From Lactifluus volemus (lineage: Eukaryota; Basidiomycota; Agaricomycetes; Russulales; Russulaceae), in assembly GCA_022376515.1 (NCBI GenBank), contig WTXI01000128.1:41042-105041 (forward strand): 64,000 nt of DNA. The letters are read 5' to 3'. The notes below the pieces were generated by a model. The model ran no database searches, had not been told where the DNA came from, and was given only the letters and a program-made list of their open reading frames with translations. The translations under genes and the position numbers were made by a program. Shown here in pieces: positions 44,250 through 56,300 of the stretch; positions within the stretch are counted from its first letter, which is position 1; every line of letters begins with the position of its first letter.

Positions 44250-45950
44250 AGGCCGCTGGCAGCATACGTCCCGGCGAGGAGTCTATAGTTGATTGAGCGA
44301 GTGTGGAGGTGACCGCCCTAAGGGATAACGATAAGGTAATCTCAGTACACTCATGCTGTGTGCTGTCAATACGAGAGCTACGGGGGGGGCGGGTTACGAA
44401 AGTAGTAAAGTAAGGATATGGCCAGACAAATGGATGTACTGAAAGAGGATAAAGTCGGGACTGTCCATCTGGAAATGCAAGAATGCTAAAGTACACTAGT
44501 AGCTAGCATATGTACTAAAACAGTCCTACTAATTGAAAGTAGTAAGATCACGACCATGGTGACATCGCGATCCCGATCATAAACAGAGTCGAACATATTG
44601 AAGATGACATCGGCTCCAGACTGACATGATGTGTGCCAAAACTCGGAAGAGTCCTGTACGAGTTACTAGCTAAACAAAGGGGTGAAGCGTAGGCCCCAGC
44701 GATTATTCTCAGGCTGTACCCGAGACAGCTCGAGCTTGTGGCACTGGCAGTCCGAGTCGGGGCCTCTGGAGAAGAATCACGACGATATCAGAAGCACTGA
44801 CTCGGAAGCACCACACACGCCACGGGCGAATTGAGTCCATGGATCGGTTCAGTACGATCACTGGCAGCGTCTTTCTTTCAGGTCCACTTCATCATCTGCC
44901 GCCGGCAGTTGAGTCCCGGTGTCATCAGACTTGGCGCTCACTTTAACCAATCACAATTACGAGCTGTCTTACAAGGCTGAGATTGTCCCTTTCATTCCTT
45001 GTCTTCTCTCGCGCTGCGTCTTCGGTTCAAGTGTGGGACAGTTTGACAGATGAATTCTGGATCATCTCGTGCGAGAGCCATCGTTAGAAATATAACAGTT
45101 GTGGGCCGTAATATAGGTAATAAGGAAGAGTTGAGCAGTTGAGGCAACGAAGTGCCAGAGGAGGTAGATCACTGGCCCATTGCGCATGGCACGACGCCTC
45201 AGTTATACGCCTGGCGTCGTGACGTCACTTATTGGATAACCTTGCTCGTCTCGTCCTTGTCAAGTCCATACCGTAACTTGGTTCGGTTTACTGCTTTGAC
45301 TCCGCTTCCTGTTCACCCGCGATAACCAACACACACTGCTAACCCAATTACCTTGCTCCACACCGTGACATAACAAATAATAGCACACTGTAGCCCACTC
45401 ACCCTCGATCTGGGTTCATCTGGCTGCTCCAGCTACGCCTCAAGTGCCAACGAGACTGCCGCACTGAAAGTTCCGGTGAGCAGAGTGGGCGGTCCGCACA
45501 GTGTTGCTGAGCTTACATCAGACTCAGACGGTAGCACGGAGAGTCGGAGATTGGAAGTGGATGCACGGTCCACTCTCTCCCAGTGAGCTTGTCGACCCAG
45601 TGATTAATGCTACCGATGGCCCAAGTTTCTCAGAGACTCCACATGGAGCAAGTGGAATTCCCTGTGCGCGACGAAGGGGGTGTGGTGGTCACCTTGTCGT
45701 CTACTAGTAATCGGGCAGATGATTCAGTTGGGGGTAACGGTGCGACAGACGGCCCACAGCCTAGGTTTCGCAAAAAGTGAGAGAAAATGGTGGGAGGTCC
45801 ATGAACAAACCAAGGAGAAACAGTGCACCAGCTTGATAAGTCCCAAATGCGGTGGGCAATCGCGGACTACATGAGTGGCAGAAGGCCAGCGACCCAGCGC
45901 GGCCCCAAACACGTGATGGATAGGTGCCGTGGGGGAACCCGACTAATACG
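44250..45950 (-). repeat. P block, copy 5
   Basis: Starts with S10 downstream sequence (to about 44530), then SSP upstream remains and the NLR-like leader (about 45040-45210). The decayed gene is reduced to short pieces. Confidence 0.4.
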
Positions 45951-47690
45951 AACCTAATAAGGAAGGAGAGGCAACGCCCAAGTGGCAGCTCTCCCATGTC
46001 TATTTCCTCACATAACCCCTCCCGGCTGTGTCCCTTAGTTTCCTCACTTCCATATGACGTTTCAACCGCCTCTCCCTCCAGTGCAACCTGCCCCTACCGC
46101 TACTGCAGCAGCTTTCCCACTCCCTCTCTGTTGTTGCTGCTGGTCCCGTGTCGGGCGTCAAATGAGGTGATCCTGGCTTTCCGTCTAATCCCTGTATGTC
46201 CCTAGTTCTGTGACCCAGATATTTTTATTTACTTGTGCTCTTAGGCTAGGCATTGGCAAAAGAGCCCGTCCAGGATCAAAGTTTGCACCTCAACGTCTTA
46301 ACCTCTGGATAGGGAAGGGTTCACTGCCGTCTCATCCTCGGACACGACACCATCGCTGTCGGGGCAGTGTTCCAATATGACATCAATTAATGCTCATCCC
46401 CATGTGCCGCGATAACATCATCGCGTCCTGAGGCCGTGAAACCCAGCGCCGCCGGCACATCCTCCAATGTCAACGCTCTGTCCCTCATGCCTCTTGAGTG
46501 GCCTGAACACAAGCGTTTCTTCCTCTGTGCCATAAATTCGAACTTCGTGTCACGATCAGCAGCTTGCCGGCACTTATTACTCTCCGTTGGTACTAGTTTT
46601 TGTAGACCGAGGTACGTTGATTCTTCATTAATATTCTGGGGCTCTGATTATTTGTGTCTTCATAGCATCAACGCCGCACGCTGGTGCCTTATTGGGAACA
46701 TGGTATGCCTTGGTATCGAACTTACTCTCTGATGAGTCCGAGTGTCAACTCCGCATCCGTCTCTGGGGAGGATTGTCTTCATTGACCGTCGCGGCCCATC
46801 TCTTCTACATGGTCATCCACTTTCTATCTTACCAAATGATACCAATACGCCACGGCCAATTGCGACCGAACCCATCGTGGCCCGACATGAGTAAGCACTT
46901 TTTTACTCAGTCATCCGTTGCAGAGGATGCCAATGTCACACCATCAGGTTATACCGATTGCTCAGACACTCTCCTCGCCTCCTCCCTGGCCACTCAGCAA
47001 GCCTTTCTTGCAAACGACCAATGGACCGCCGGATTCAGCATGTGGTCCGGCCAGCCCCGGACCTGCCGGGCGTGAAGACTATCACATCGCCGATGGGTCC
47101 TCGGCCTCTTCCACTATTCAGGTTCCTGCACAGATCGTCAAGTTACGGACCCGTCGTGATGAACAGACAGAACAATACATTCACTCGGTCGAATATTGTT
47201 GTTGATAGTGGAACCAGGTAGTTTTGTGATCTGCATATATGCAGTACAGGTCGCTCCATACAAATACAGATTAGGAAAATTTTAACCCTTTACTTGCTGA
47301 TATCCTTGAGGATCCACGTTGTACATGAATGGGATAATAGTAAGAACTGCCCAGTCCCGGCGATCAACTAAACCACCGTACCGCGTATCGCATACGGGTC
47401 ATCACCCTCTAGCTCCGTATTTGTTGTGGCTGTATACGAAATGAAGCCGCCTGTTATGACCGTAACCGTAAATGGAACGTGCGGAGCCATGTAAGATCCT
47501 TTTAGTGGCTTGCTGGGCTTCTTCAAGTTATAGCGTGGCTGTCATGACCCACGCTTCGCCCCTTTATTTAGCTAGTAACTCGTACAGCACTTCCGAGTTT
47601 GGGTACGACAACAACACCATGTGAGACTCGAGACTGGAGCCGATGTCATTATGTTGGCCGTCGACTCCTCGCCATGACCGCCGAGTCCTG
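45951..47690 (+). repeat. LR block, copy 5
   Basis: Has the longest uninterrupted LR frame (46692-47075): ECQLRIRLWGGLSSLTVAAH, a hydrophobic stretch, and NVTPSGYTDCSDTLLASSLA. A second frame (EDYHIADGSSASSTIQVPA) continues the likely product after a frame change or intron. It ends joined to SSP S11. Confidence 0.45.
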
Positions 47691-47752
47691 TGGAGTCGGA
47701 GCAGCGAGAGCGAGAGTAAAGAGAGAGCCAAGATGGTCCTCATAAGGACATT
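47690..47752 (-). pseudogene. SSP copy S11, truncated
   Basis: Only the signal-peptide region remains, with deletions (ATGTCCTTATGA at the start). Fused at 47690 to LR sequence. TATA is at 47819-47825. Confidence 0.5.
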
Positions 47753-47839
47753 GTGTTTACAGCAAGTCATGTGAAAGGATGACGTGATGACGTTGGTGAG
47801 AGGACGGGTGGCCCCAGTTTTTATACCCAGACAGTTCAA

Positions 47840-48850
47840 GTTTGTAACAGTTGAGGTTTCTAGAGAAGAATTATGCCCATATCAGTAAGCACTGAAGCAC
47901 CAAGCACACCACGGACGGCTGTAAAATGTTTGCAGCGTGCACATTCTCTTTTCGATGAAAATTTGGGTCCGTGGATTAGTCCATTGCGATTCAGTTCGCG
48001 AAGATTCAGTTTCTTCCAGTCCACTGCCAGCATCATGCATGGACATGATACTGGGATCAGGAATCTTGGAGCGACTGACTGCGAAGCTAGCGCAACTACA
48101 TAATCAATGCTCCACAGAGTGTACTGCTGCCTTCAAAGTTCAGACACGATCTCTTAAAATACGCCGCAGTTGGCGAGATGAACTACTATCTCCGATATCA
48201 GATGTAGCAGTCGGTGGTGTCAGAACTCAGAAGGTTTAAAACGTTGAAGCTTAACGTGTCCATCGCCAGCAGAAATGCGCCGCTTAATAAATTGCAAATC
48301 AAGAGCTGACTTTGAAAATCAAAGATGGCGTTTCGATTTCTTGTTTTTTTTTCTCACTCGCAGTGCGTCTTCCGTTTCGTCAATATAAGCAAATGACTTT
48401 GAATCGACTCCAGGAGTCTGGCACTTCCTACATGCTATCTATTTCTCGCGCTTCAAGTTGGTTGCCTGCGCTTAAGCGCGGGAAAGCTCGAATACGGATT
48501 CTGGATCACCTGAGTGTGTCTTTGTGCGACAGACGGTATTGTTTTCGGACTGAAATAGAAGTAGGAAGGAAGATGAGGTTGCCCAACGCCCGTTTTGTAT
48601 TGGCAGCCAAGCGCGTAGTCATGTAGCCGAGCAAGACTTGTTGCATGTCGTCCTTGTAGTTCATTTTACTGCTTTGACTAAGTTACTTTACAACCCACAC
48701 ATAGTTTCAACTACATTTCAATTCAGAAACAATTCTTTGATTATTGCCTTACTGTCAAATCCTGTGCGGCCTGAGGTCGTAATCATCTGGCTTCTCCAGC
48801 TACCACCCAAAAATGTTAAGCGGTCCGGCGAGCGAAGAGCCTGAGTACGT
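47840..48850 (-). repeat. Q block, copy 3
   Basis: As copy 1, with the NLR-like leader at about 48500-48560 shortened by deletion. Confidence 0.4.
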
Positions 48851-49339
48851 TCCGCACCTGAGGTCTGAGTCGCCGCAAGGCAGCATGTGAGTCGGTGTGA
48901 CCTTGCGCTTCTTCGAACAACATGTGCAGTACCCACGGTTCACCCCTTTATTTAGCTATAGCAACTCGTAAAAACTGAGTACTGAGTTGACACACATTAT
49001 GTGAGACTGAAGCCGATGCTATCCTTGTCTTCGACTCCTCGCCAGGACGTTTTCTCGAACTGCCAGAGGCCTATGTCGTTCACACTAGTTGTGGCAGCTA
49101 TTTAGTTCAAGAACATCTCACAAAAGCTATGTTGTCCATGTAGTGTTTACGACAAAAAGATCACAGAATAAATCCCCACTGGCACATAGAGCGAAACGAT
49201 GACATGAAAGGTGAATCCTGACGTCTGAGCCCCCGATATGCAAAAACCATGAACTAACATATCAGCCTCTGGTAACATAAAGTCCACCGCGCAATAATCA
49301 TGCCTGTACTATCTGGATTGTGGGTCCTCATTTGCGTTA

Positions 49340-49591
49340 TCTGTTGAAGTCAATAAACTCAGCAATTGAAGATATATAACAGCACTAACCATGGCCCAGG
49401 AAGAATATCACCAAGAATGATATCAACTTCATCTATGTTAGGTCAGTCAAGCTTGCACCAGGTGGGCATGGGTTCTGACAGGACATACCATTGAGTAGAT
49501 CCGTGTCCGGGCCCAGGCCCCCCTGAGGAGTCGGAGCAGTGAGGGCAAGAGCAGCAAAAGACAGAACCAAGATGGTCTTCAAAAACATCAT
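49340..49591 (-). CDS. SSP copy S12, short form
   Basis: Exon 1 (49489-49591): MMFLKTILVLSFAALALTAP then TPQGGLGPDTDLLN. Intron 1 is 49433-49488. Exon 2 encodes EVDIILGDILPGP. The second donor is shifted (GTTAGT), and splicing to the usual acceptor (49341) makes TGA at once, giving about 48 residues. TATA is at 49678-49684. Exon 3 sequence (MRTHNPDSTGMII) persists but is out of use in this model. Confidence 0.45.
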
Positions 49592-49699
49592 TGTGCTTAG
49601 AGCAAGTAATATGGAAGGATAAAAGAACGCTTCAAGAGGTGATGAGGTTGGCGAGAGAAGGAGGGCGGGGGCCCAGCTTTTATACCGCAGACAGCTCGA

Positions 49700-50740
49700 G
49701 TTTGTGACAGTTGATGCCTCTGGAAAAGGATTATGCCGGCGCTGAACCAACGCGCAGACTACGGGAGATTAGCAATGACAATAGATTCAGTTCTAAAACG
49801 ACTGACCAATCAGGCTTAATCAGGTTTCGGGTAAGTCATGCCAGTGGTGAATCTTGGAATTCTGACTGGTACAGTAGCCACCCGTTAGCGTGAAAAGTAG
49901 GTTACTAGGAATGGCTAGCCTGCCGGCCATCAGGAAAATCGCTAAAAGTGACTAGCCTCACCCCTCCACAGAATCCACATTGCAATATGCGCCCCAGACC
50001 AGGTATTATTAATCCTGTAGTAACTTTCTATTTGCCTGATTCAAGCAGCATTCAGAAGGCACATTTAGTTAAGGACTAATTGCAGCATTGTACAAGTCCA
50101 CAATACTCATTTTTCAGTTCGGTTGACTCGGAGTCTAAATTTCAGCGTGTTCTGAGAATCTGAACCCGTTTTGGTAAGCGACAAATTCAGCCAGTAGTCA
50201 GGCTACCCGAGGCTCCGACCTTACTGACACCACCGAATGGCTTCATCTGACTTCGTGCTACTAGTAGTCCGTCTCAACTGCGGCATATCCACTGGGGACT
50301 AATAGCGTCATAGTGCTAGACTGTCGAGTCTTGCTCACGATTTGGATTATAGCGCTGGCATTCAGCATGGAGCGGGCCATCCAAAGTGACTAGCCATTCT
50401 TAGTAATCTAGTTTCCATTCACGCTAGTGGGTGGCTTGTCACCCCAACATTCTTGATGTGACATCATGCATTAACGTGATACTGACAGTGGACTAGAAGA
50501 GACTGACTCGGATTCTCCGCAATGGATTGATCCACCATGACGGATCCGAATTTCCACCAAATTCCATCGCAAAGAACACACGCGTGCTGCAGGCGTCTTA
50601 AAATGTAATACAAACTCAGTTGGTAAAATCCTGAAACTTGATTAAGCCTGATTGGTCCGAGTCAGTTTTTCCGTCGGAACTAACTTTGCAAATCCGTACT
50701 AGTCTGCGCGGTGGTTCAGCGCTTCTGATGTCGGTCAGCT
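49700..50740. repeat. T block, copy 5, between S12 and S13
   Basis: Inverted arms are present, the centre is as in copy 4. No gene seen. Confidence 0.45.
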
Positions 50741-50858
50741 GTCACGAGCTTGAGCTGTCTGAGGTATAAAAGTCGGGGCACCTCCCTCCTTTTCTCACCA
50801 ACGTCATCACCCCTTGAAGCGTTCTGTTATCCTTCCAAAATAACTTGCTGTGGGCACA

Positions 50859-51062
50859 ATGATGTTTATGAAGACCGCCTTGGCTCTCTCTTTCGCTATT
50901 CTCTCTCTCGCTGCTCCGAGCCCACAGAGCGGGGGCGAGCTCACAGGCGTGGACGACCTACTTAGTGGTGTTAGTACGTACCTGTTAGAACCCATGCCTA
51001 CACAGTGCAAGCTTAACTGACCTGAACTAGAACTCGATGTTGGTGGACTTGAGCTTCGATGA
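50859..51062 (+). CDS. SSP copy S13, short form
   Basis: Exon 1 (50859-50973): MMFMKTALALSFAILSLAAP then SPQSGGELTGVDDLLSGV. Intron 1 is 50974-51030 (57 bp, GTACGT to ACTAG). Exon 2 reads LDVGGLELR and stops at 51062, just before a GTAGTA donor. 48 residues, as for S9. TATAAAA is at 50765-50771. Confidence 0.5.
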
Positions 51063-51700
51063 TGGTAGTACCTCTTGTATATCTTCACCTGCCGAGTTTA
51101 TTGACTTTTGCCTACCAGCCCCATGTCCATTATATACGCAGTACAAGCGTGATCATCGCGCATTATCCTACCAGAGGCTGATATGTTTGTTTATGGATTT
51201 TGCGTATCGGCGATGTCAGGGTCCACCTTTCACATTGTCACTGGCATCGTTTCGCACTATGTCCCAATGGAGATTTATTCTGTGATCTTTTGTCGTAAAC
51301 ACTACACGGAAAACATAACCTTTGTGAGATGTTCTAGAAGTAAAAATGGCTGCCGCGAGCGTGTGGGATTTGTATCATATGTGAGTACTAGTGTGAACGA
51401 AGTAGGCCCTGGTAGTGCGAGGACACGTCCCGGCGAGGAGTCTATAGTTTATTGAGCGAGTGTGGAGATGGTCGCCCTAAGGGACGATAATAAGGTAATC
51501 TCAGCACACTCGCGCGGTGTCGGCACGAGAACTACGGGACCTACGAAAGTAGTAAAAGAAGGATATAGCCAGACAAATGAATGTACTAAAAGGGGATAAA
51601 GTCGGGACTGTCCATCTGGAGAATGCAAAACGCTACAGTACACTAGCATATGTACTAAGCAGTCCGACAGTGTCTTCGCTGTCAAGATACTGAAACAAAA
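51063..51700. other. Downstream region of S13
   Basis: Holds the remains of SSP exon 3 and the shared 3' flank. Bases 51530-51670 match the S10 downstream region (44380-44530). The repeat array ends here. Confidence 0.4.
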
Positions 51701-51701
51701 A

Positions 51702-51869
51702 ATGAGGTTCGGGGCGATGCCGCCAATCTCTTCTTCAACAATCACCGCTATCACCGCTATCGGCCTCTCGCTTCTCATTTTTGTTTATCGGTTTTTCATT
51801 CTAAGTATCTCCTCTCCGCACTTTAATTCTACTATTACGACTACAGATGTCAAGGAGGAGGAGGAGTAA
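51702..51869 (+). CDS. Possible 55-residue membrane peptide
   Basis: A short frame begins MRFGAMPPISSSTITAITAI, followed by a hydrophobic stretch (GLSLLIFVYRFFILSI) long enough to cross a membrane, and ends DVKEEEE. It lies in single-copy sequence just outside the array. There is no homologue to compare, and it could be chance. Confidence 0.25.
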   Translation: MRFGAMPPISSSTITAITAIGLSLLIFVYRFFILSISSPHFNSTITTTDVKEEEE

Positions 51870-53334
51870 ATCCGCAACTGCATTCCCACTTGAAGACGAA
51901 GCAAACCTAACATTGTGCGATATCCAGTCCGACCCTCTTGCGGAGTTTCCCGTTTCTGCTTCGTTTACCCACTCTTGAATGCTGCCACATTCTCCTCTGC
52001 TCCTGCTTCCGATATTTGCTTAGAGGACCCCATAAATGACCTTCATGCCATACGTCAAGGAAAGTGTATAGCGCCTGATTATCGATACCGGGCATTGGCT
52101 CACCTTTTTGACACATTGTTTTTTACTCCAGAATTCCGAGTCCATGCCAACTCAGCGGGTCCGACTCTGCCATCCAACCGTTTTTTTTTTTGTTTCCACC
52201 TTGTGACCTTGCTCAAAGCTTCGAGTTCATGCCTTTCCGTACTGTAATGGGCAGAGACCATCCTCTCACTGACGTACACGATACTTGACATGTCCGGCAT
52301 CCGTGCTAGCGACACGAATTCACGGCTTCCGTTCGCCTTGAGACATGCCAAGTGGCCCCGCAACTTACCAACCTGAATTGGCCTGATGTTTTAAGCCAGG
52401 ACAGCTCAATAACAACGCACCACTTAAAGCGCTTCGTCAGCGATGGAGTTTGGAGGGATAAATTACGCCAGATTACAGCGCATATATACGTGAGTGATAC
52501 GTTCATAGTCACTACACTAGGAGTTGTGCGAATCTTTTTTTTTTTTTGCTCTCACTCGACACCTCGGTCAGAGTAACGTACTGTACGATTTTCCTGTCAA
52601 AAATCAGCCTTTGGGGAGAGACTGAGGTCAGTAACCGCTGGTCAATTCTCTTTCTCATATCGTGTTTACCACGAATCTAGCCTCATCTTACTGTCAATAC
52701 AACTGTCATAGAAAGGGCGAAAGATTCGAACGGGGAAGAGGCCTGGCTAACAATTCATGAGCTCGTTCTCCCCTGATTCGTTCGCGTTTTTCCTTGTGGC
52801 GGTCAAAGAGCGGCATCGGCTGTGCGCCAAAGCCCAAGAAAGTGTATTATGAGTACTTGTTCAGTTGGACTCCTTGAAAGTTCGGCTCTTCTAGACGTCG
52901 ATCCTCAGCAGGATACTGGGACGGTCTGGAAATTCGCGTCCAGATCTTCAAGGTGCGCAAGACATGTCACTTTGTCGCCGTCGTTCTCTGGTTAGGGTTA
53001 TAAGAACAAGACATGATACAGAATAGAATCACACACCTTTGAACGATAATGACTGAGATCCGACATCCGAGTTGAGGCGCATGGCATAAATTTATTGAGT
53101 GAGAGAGGCATTTTTCAACCTTACTATGGATCTCGCAGTCATCCCATGGGAGGGACGACCATCAGGTTTGGCATTTGGACTCGGAGAGTAACTAGTTGGT
53201 TGCAACAAAAGACGCAGCTCAGTCGATTTGATTGGCTCATAGATGGTGTGCACGTGATTCAGCCAGGACATCGGCTTACGGGGACTGTACATTTGGATAG
53301 TGAGACGGGGTTTACTATACAATGTCTGTTTGAA
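51870..53334. other. Single-copy stretch, no clear gene
   Basis: Contains two T-tracts (52183-52194 and around 52535-52547). Minus-strand frames at 51907-52363 have a basic, plausible composition (KYRKQEQRRMWQHSRVGKRS) but no recognisable domain. The 3' end of NLR C begins at 53335. No tRNA-like fold found by eye. Confidence 0.3.
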
Positions 53335-56300
53335 TCAGCTGTGGGTATATACCGAAGCCCAATTTGATCCATGCACGAAGTTTGTAAGATCAAGCTGGGT
53401 ATCATCTCTGCCCGCAATCCAGACAGTGTTAGATCTCTGAAGATATGGCCGGTGGATCTCGGGAACCCAGAAAAAACGCTCCCCCTCTTCTCCACACATC
53501 CAACCATCGCTAAAGAATAAATGTTTGTCTATAGAATAGATCTTCTCAATTTCTTCAGTTCTTCCCTTTACGAGAATCATATGTTCTCGCGAGGCCGACG
53601 CGATGGACTGTCTGTGCGGTGTGAATCAGCTTTCGGTGTCCGCAGTACGCAGTAAACAGAGACGAGTCTCCTACGTACTCTCCTGTTGTAACGTCCCATA
53701 AGCGAATTGTGTGATCTGCTGAGGCCGAAGTGATAAGTCGCCCATCTGGTGAGAACGCGACGGAGTTGACCCAATCGGCATGTCCAGTAAATACCATGAC
53801 CTCCCCTGTCGTGGCATCCCACACGCGAATGGTACAATCTGCAGAGGCCGAGGCAATGCGCTGCCCGTCTGGAGAGAATGCAACAGAAAAGACCGGGCCG
53901 GTGTGTCCAGTAAACGGACCTGCTACGGCCTCTCCTGTTGTGGCATCCCACATGCGAATCGTGAAATCTCGCGACCCTGAAGCGATTCGTCGACCATCTG
54001 GTGCGAATACAACGGAATTGACTTCGCTTGTGTGTCCAGTAAATGGGCCCGCCACCGCGTCTCCTGTTGCGGCATCCCACACGCGAATCGTGAGATCTTG
54101 AGAGGCTGATGCGATGCGCTGTCCGTCTGGCGAGTACGCAACAGACTTGATGAATCGAGTATGCCCGGTGAATGGACCCGCTACGACGTCTCCTGTTGTG
54201 ACGTCCCACACGCGGATCGCGCAATCGAATGACGCCCAGACAATGTGTTTCCCGTCTGGTGAGAATGCAAAAGGTCCGACCTGATCGGTGAGTGAGAATG
54301 CAGAAGATCCGACCTGGTCGGTGAGTGAGAACACAACCGCTCCTGTTGTGGCATCCCAAATGCGAATCGTGAAATCCCCGGAGGTCGAGGCAATACGCTG
54401 CCCATCTGGTGAAAACGCAACAGCAAGGATTGATCTAGTGTGTCCGGAAAACGGACCCGCTACGAGGTCTCCTGTGGCGGCATCCCACAAGCAAATCTTG
54501 CAATCTGCAGAGCCTGACGCGATGCGCTGTCCATCTGGTGAGAATGCAGCAAAAAATACCGAACTGTTGTGTCCAGTAAATGGGCCCGCTCTGGTAGTTC
54601 CTGTTGCGGCATTCCAGATGCGAATTGTGAAATCTCCCGAGGCTGAGGCGATGCTCTGCCCGTCCGGAGAGAATGCAACAGAAAAGACGGTATCGATGTT
54701 TTCAGTAAACGGGCCCGCTACAACTTTTCCTGTTGTGGCATCCCATATGCGAATCGAGCAGTCATAAGAGGCTGATGCGATGCGCTGGCCGTCCGGCGAG
54801 AATGCCACAGAAAAGACATATCCGGTATGCCCAGTGAATGGGCCTGCTACAACCTGTCCAGTTGTGGCATCCCACACGCGAATCGTGCAGTCGTCTGAGG
54901 CCGAGGCAATGCGCTGCCCGTCCGACGAGAATACGACATGGTTGACCCAATCAGTATGTCCAATAAACGGGGCTGCCATGACCTCTCCTGTTGTGGCACT
55001 CCAAATGCGAATGGTACAATCTGCAGAGGCTGAGGCAATGCGCTGCCCGTCCGGCGAGAATACAACACAATGTACTGGTGCATTGTGTTCAGTGATCGGA
55101 CCCGCGACAACCTCTCCTGTTGCAGCATCCCACACACGAATTGTGTGATCCTTCGAAGCTGAGGCAACGCGCCGACCATCTGGTGAGAAATCAACAAAAT
55201 AGACCACGTCGGTGTGTCCAATAAAAGGGCCGACTATAAACTCTCCTGATGTTGCATCCCACACATAAATCGTGCGGTCAGACGAGGCCGAGGCGATGCG
55301 CCGCCCGTCTGGCGAGAATGTAACAGAGACGACCTCATCAGTGTGTCCGATAAACTGGCCCACTACGACATCCCCTGTTATGGCGTCCCACACGCGGATC
55401 GTACCATCTAGTGAGGAAGAGGCGATCCGCTGCCCATCCGGCGAGAACGCAACAGAGTTAACTTCGTCGGTATGTGCCAGGATCTCCATTTCCAATGCTG
55501 GCCAGTGAGACAACTGCCCTCGTTCCAGTGACAATTTTCGAGGAAATAGGTGGATGTAGCGCTTATAGATGTGGGAAGAGGATGGTGTGAAGGGTAAGGC
55601 AGAGATATAGATATGCGGAGCGCTTCTTGCTATCGGCTTCCCAAAATACCGCACAAACGTGGATGCATCATTTACTAATGCCAATGAATTCTCGATCATC
55701 GCTTCGGAAGGCTGTTGCACCTTACGCAATAGTCACTACATGTCGTATTCAATTATAGGGTATACGTACCTTCGGTTGGGAAGATCGTAACCATGTCTTC
55801 AAAGATGGCAATGCTCGTGAAGCAAAGCCCACACTGTTCTCGATGCTGAGCACCTCCAGCCAAAACAAAAATTTCGTCTCGAACAAGGATTGAAGTTTCA
55901 TGAAGAGATCGTGTTCGAAATCAAGATGCTTTAAATGGTCCGCCCAGAAAAGGCAAGCATACGATAGAGCCGGTGGGATACGTTTAGCAATTCGAGAATC
56001 CATGTCTGGGATGTCGCTGTTGAAGATATACGACGACTTGAGTTCACAGATGTTGAATTTGAGGTTATCCAGCATTAGTCCAAGGCAGGAATGGGCTAAC
56101 TGATAGTGGGCTTCCCCAAGATCCACATAAAACACGTCATTCTTCTCATTTGTTAGAAAATCGCGGAATGAGGTATGGAGAGGAACAATAGGACGCGTTT
56201 CATCGGATGATGTCACGTTACTCAGCAGCGAGCCGAGGTGACGAAGCATTTCAATAATGGGTTCCGAATCCTCAGGGTCATCAATGGGGGCATGTCGTCG

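Noticed and set aside
7400..51062. SSP genes as mating pheromone precursors
   Set aside because: There is a classical signal peptide and no C-terminal CaaX box.
52700..52780. tRNA-like T-loop (GTTCGAATC on the minus strand)
   Set aside because: No matching acceptor stem or D-arm could be found around it.
53612..53678. Frameshift mutation near the end of NLR C
   Set aside because: A GTACGT donor and CACAG acceptor explain the frame change as an intron, and the same intron positions exist in NLR B.
53577..54359. 260-codon Arg/His-rich minus-strand frame inside NLR C
   Set aside because: It is a shifted frame of the WD40 exon; the true frame has WD40 motifs and correct splice phases.
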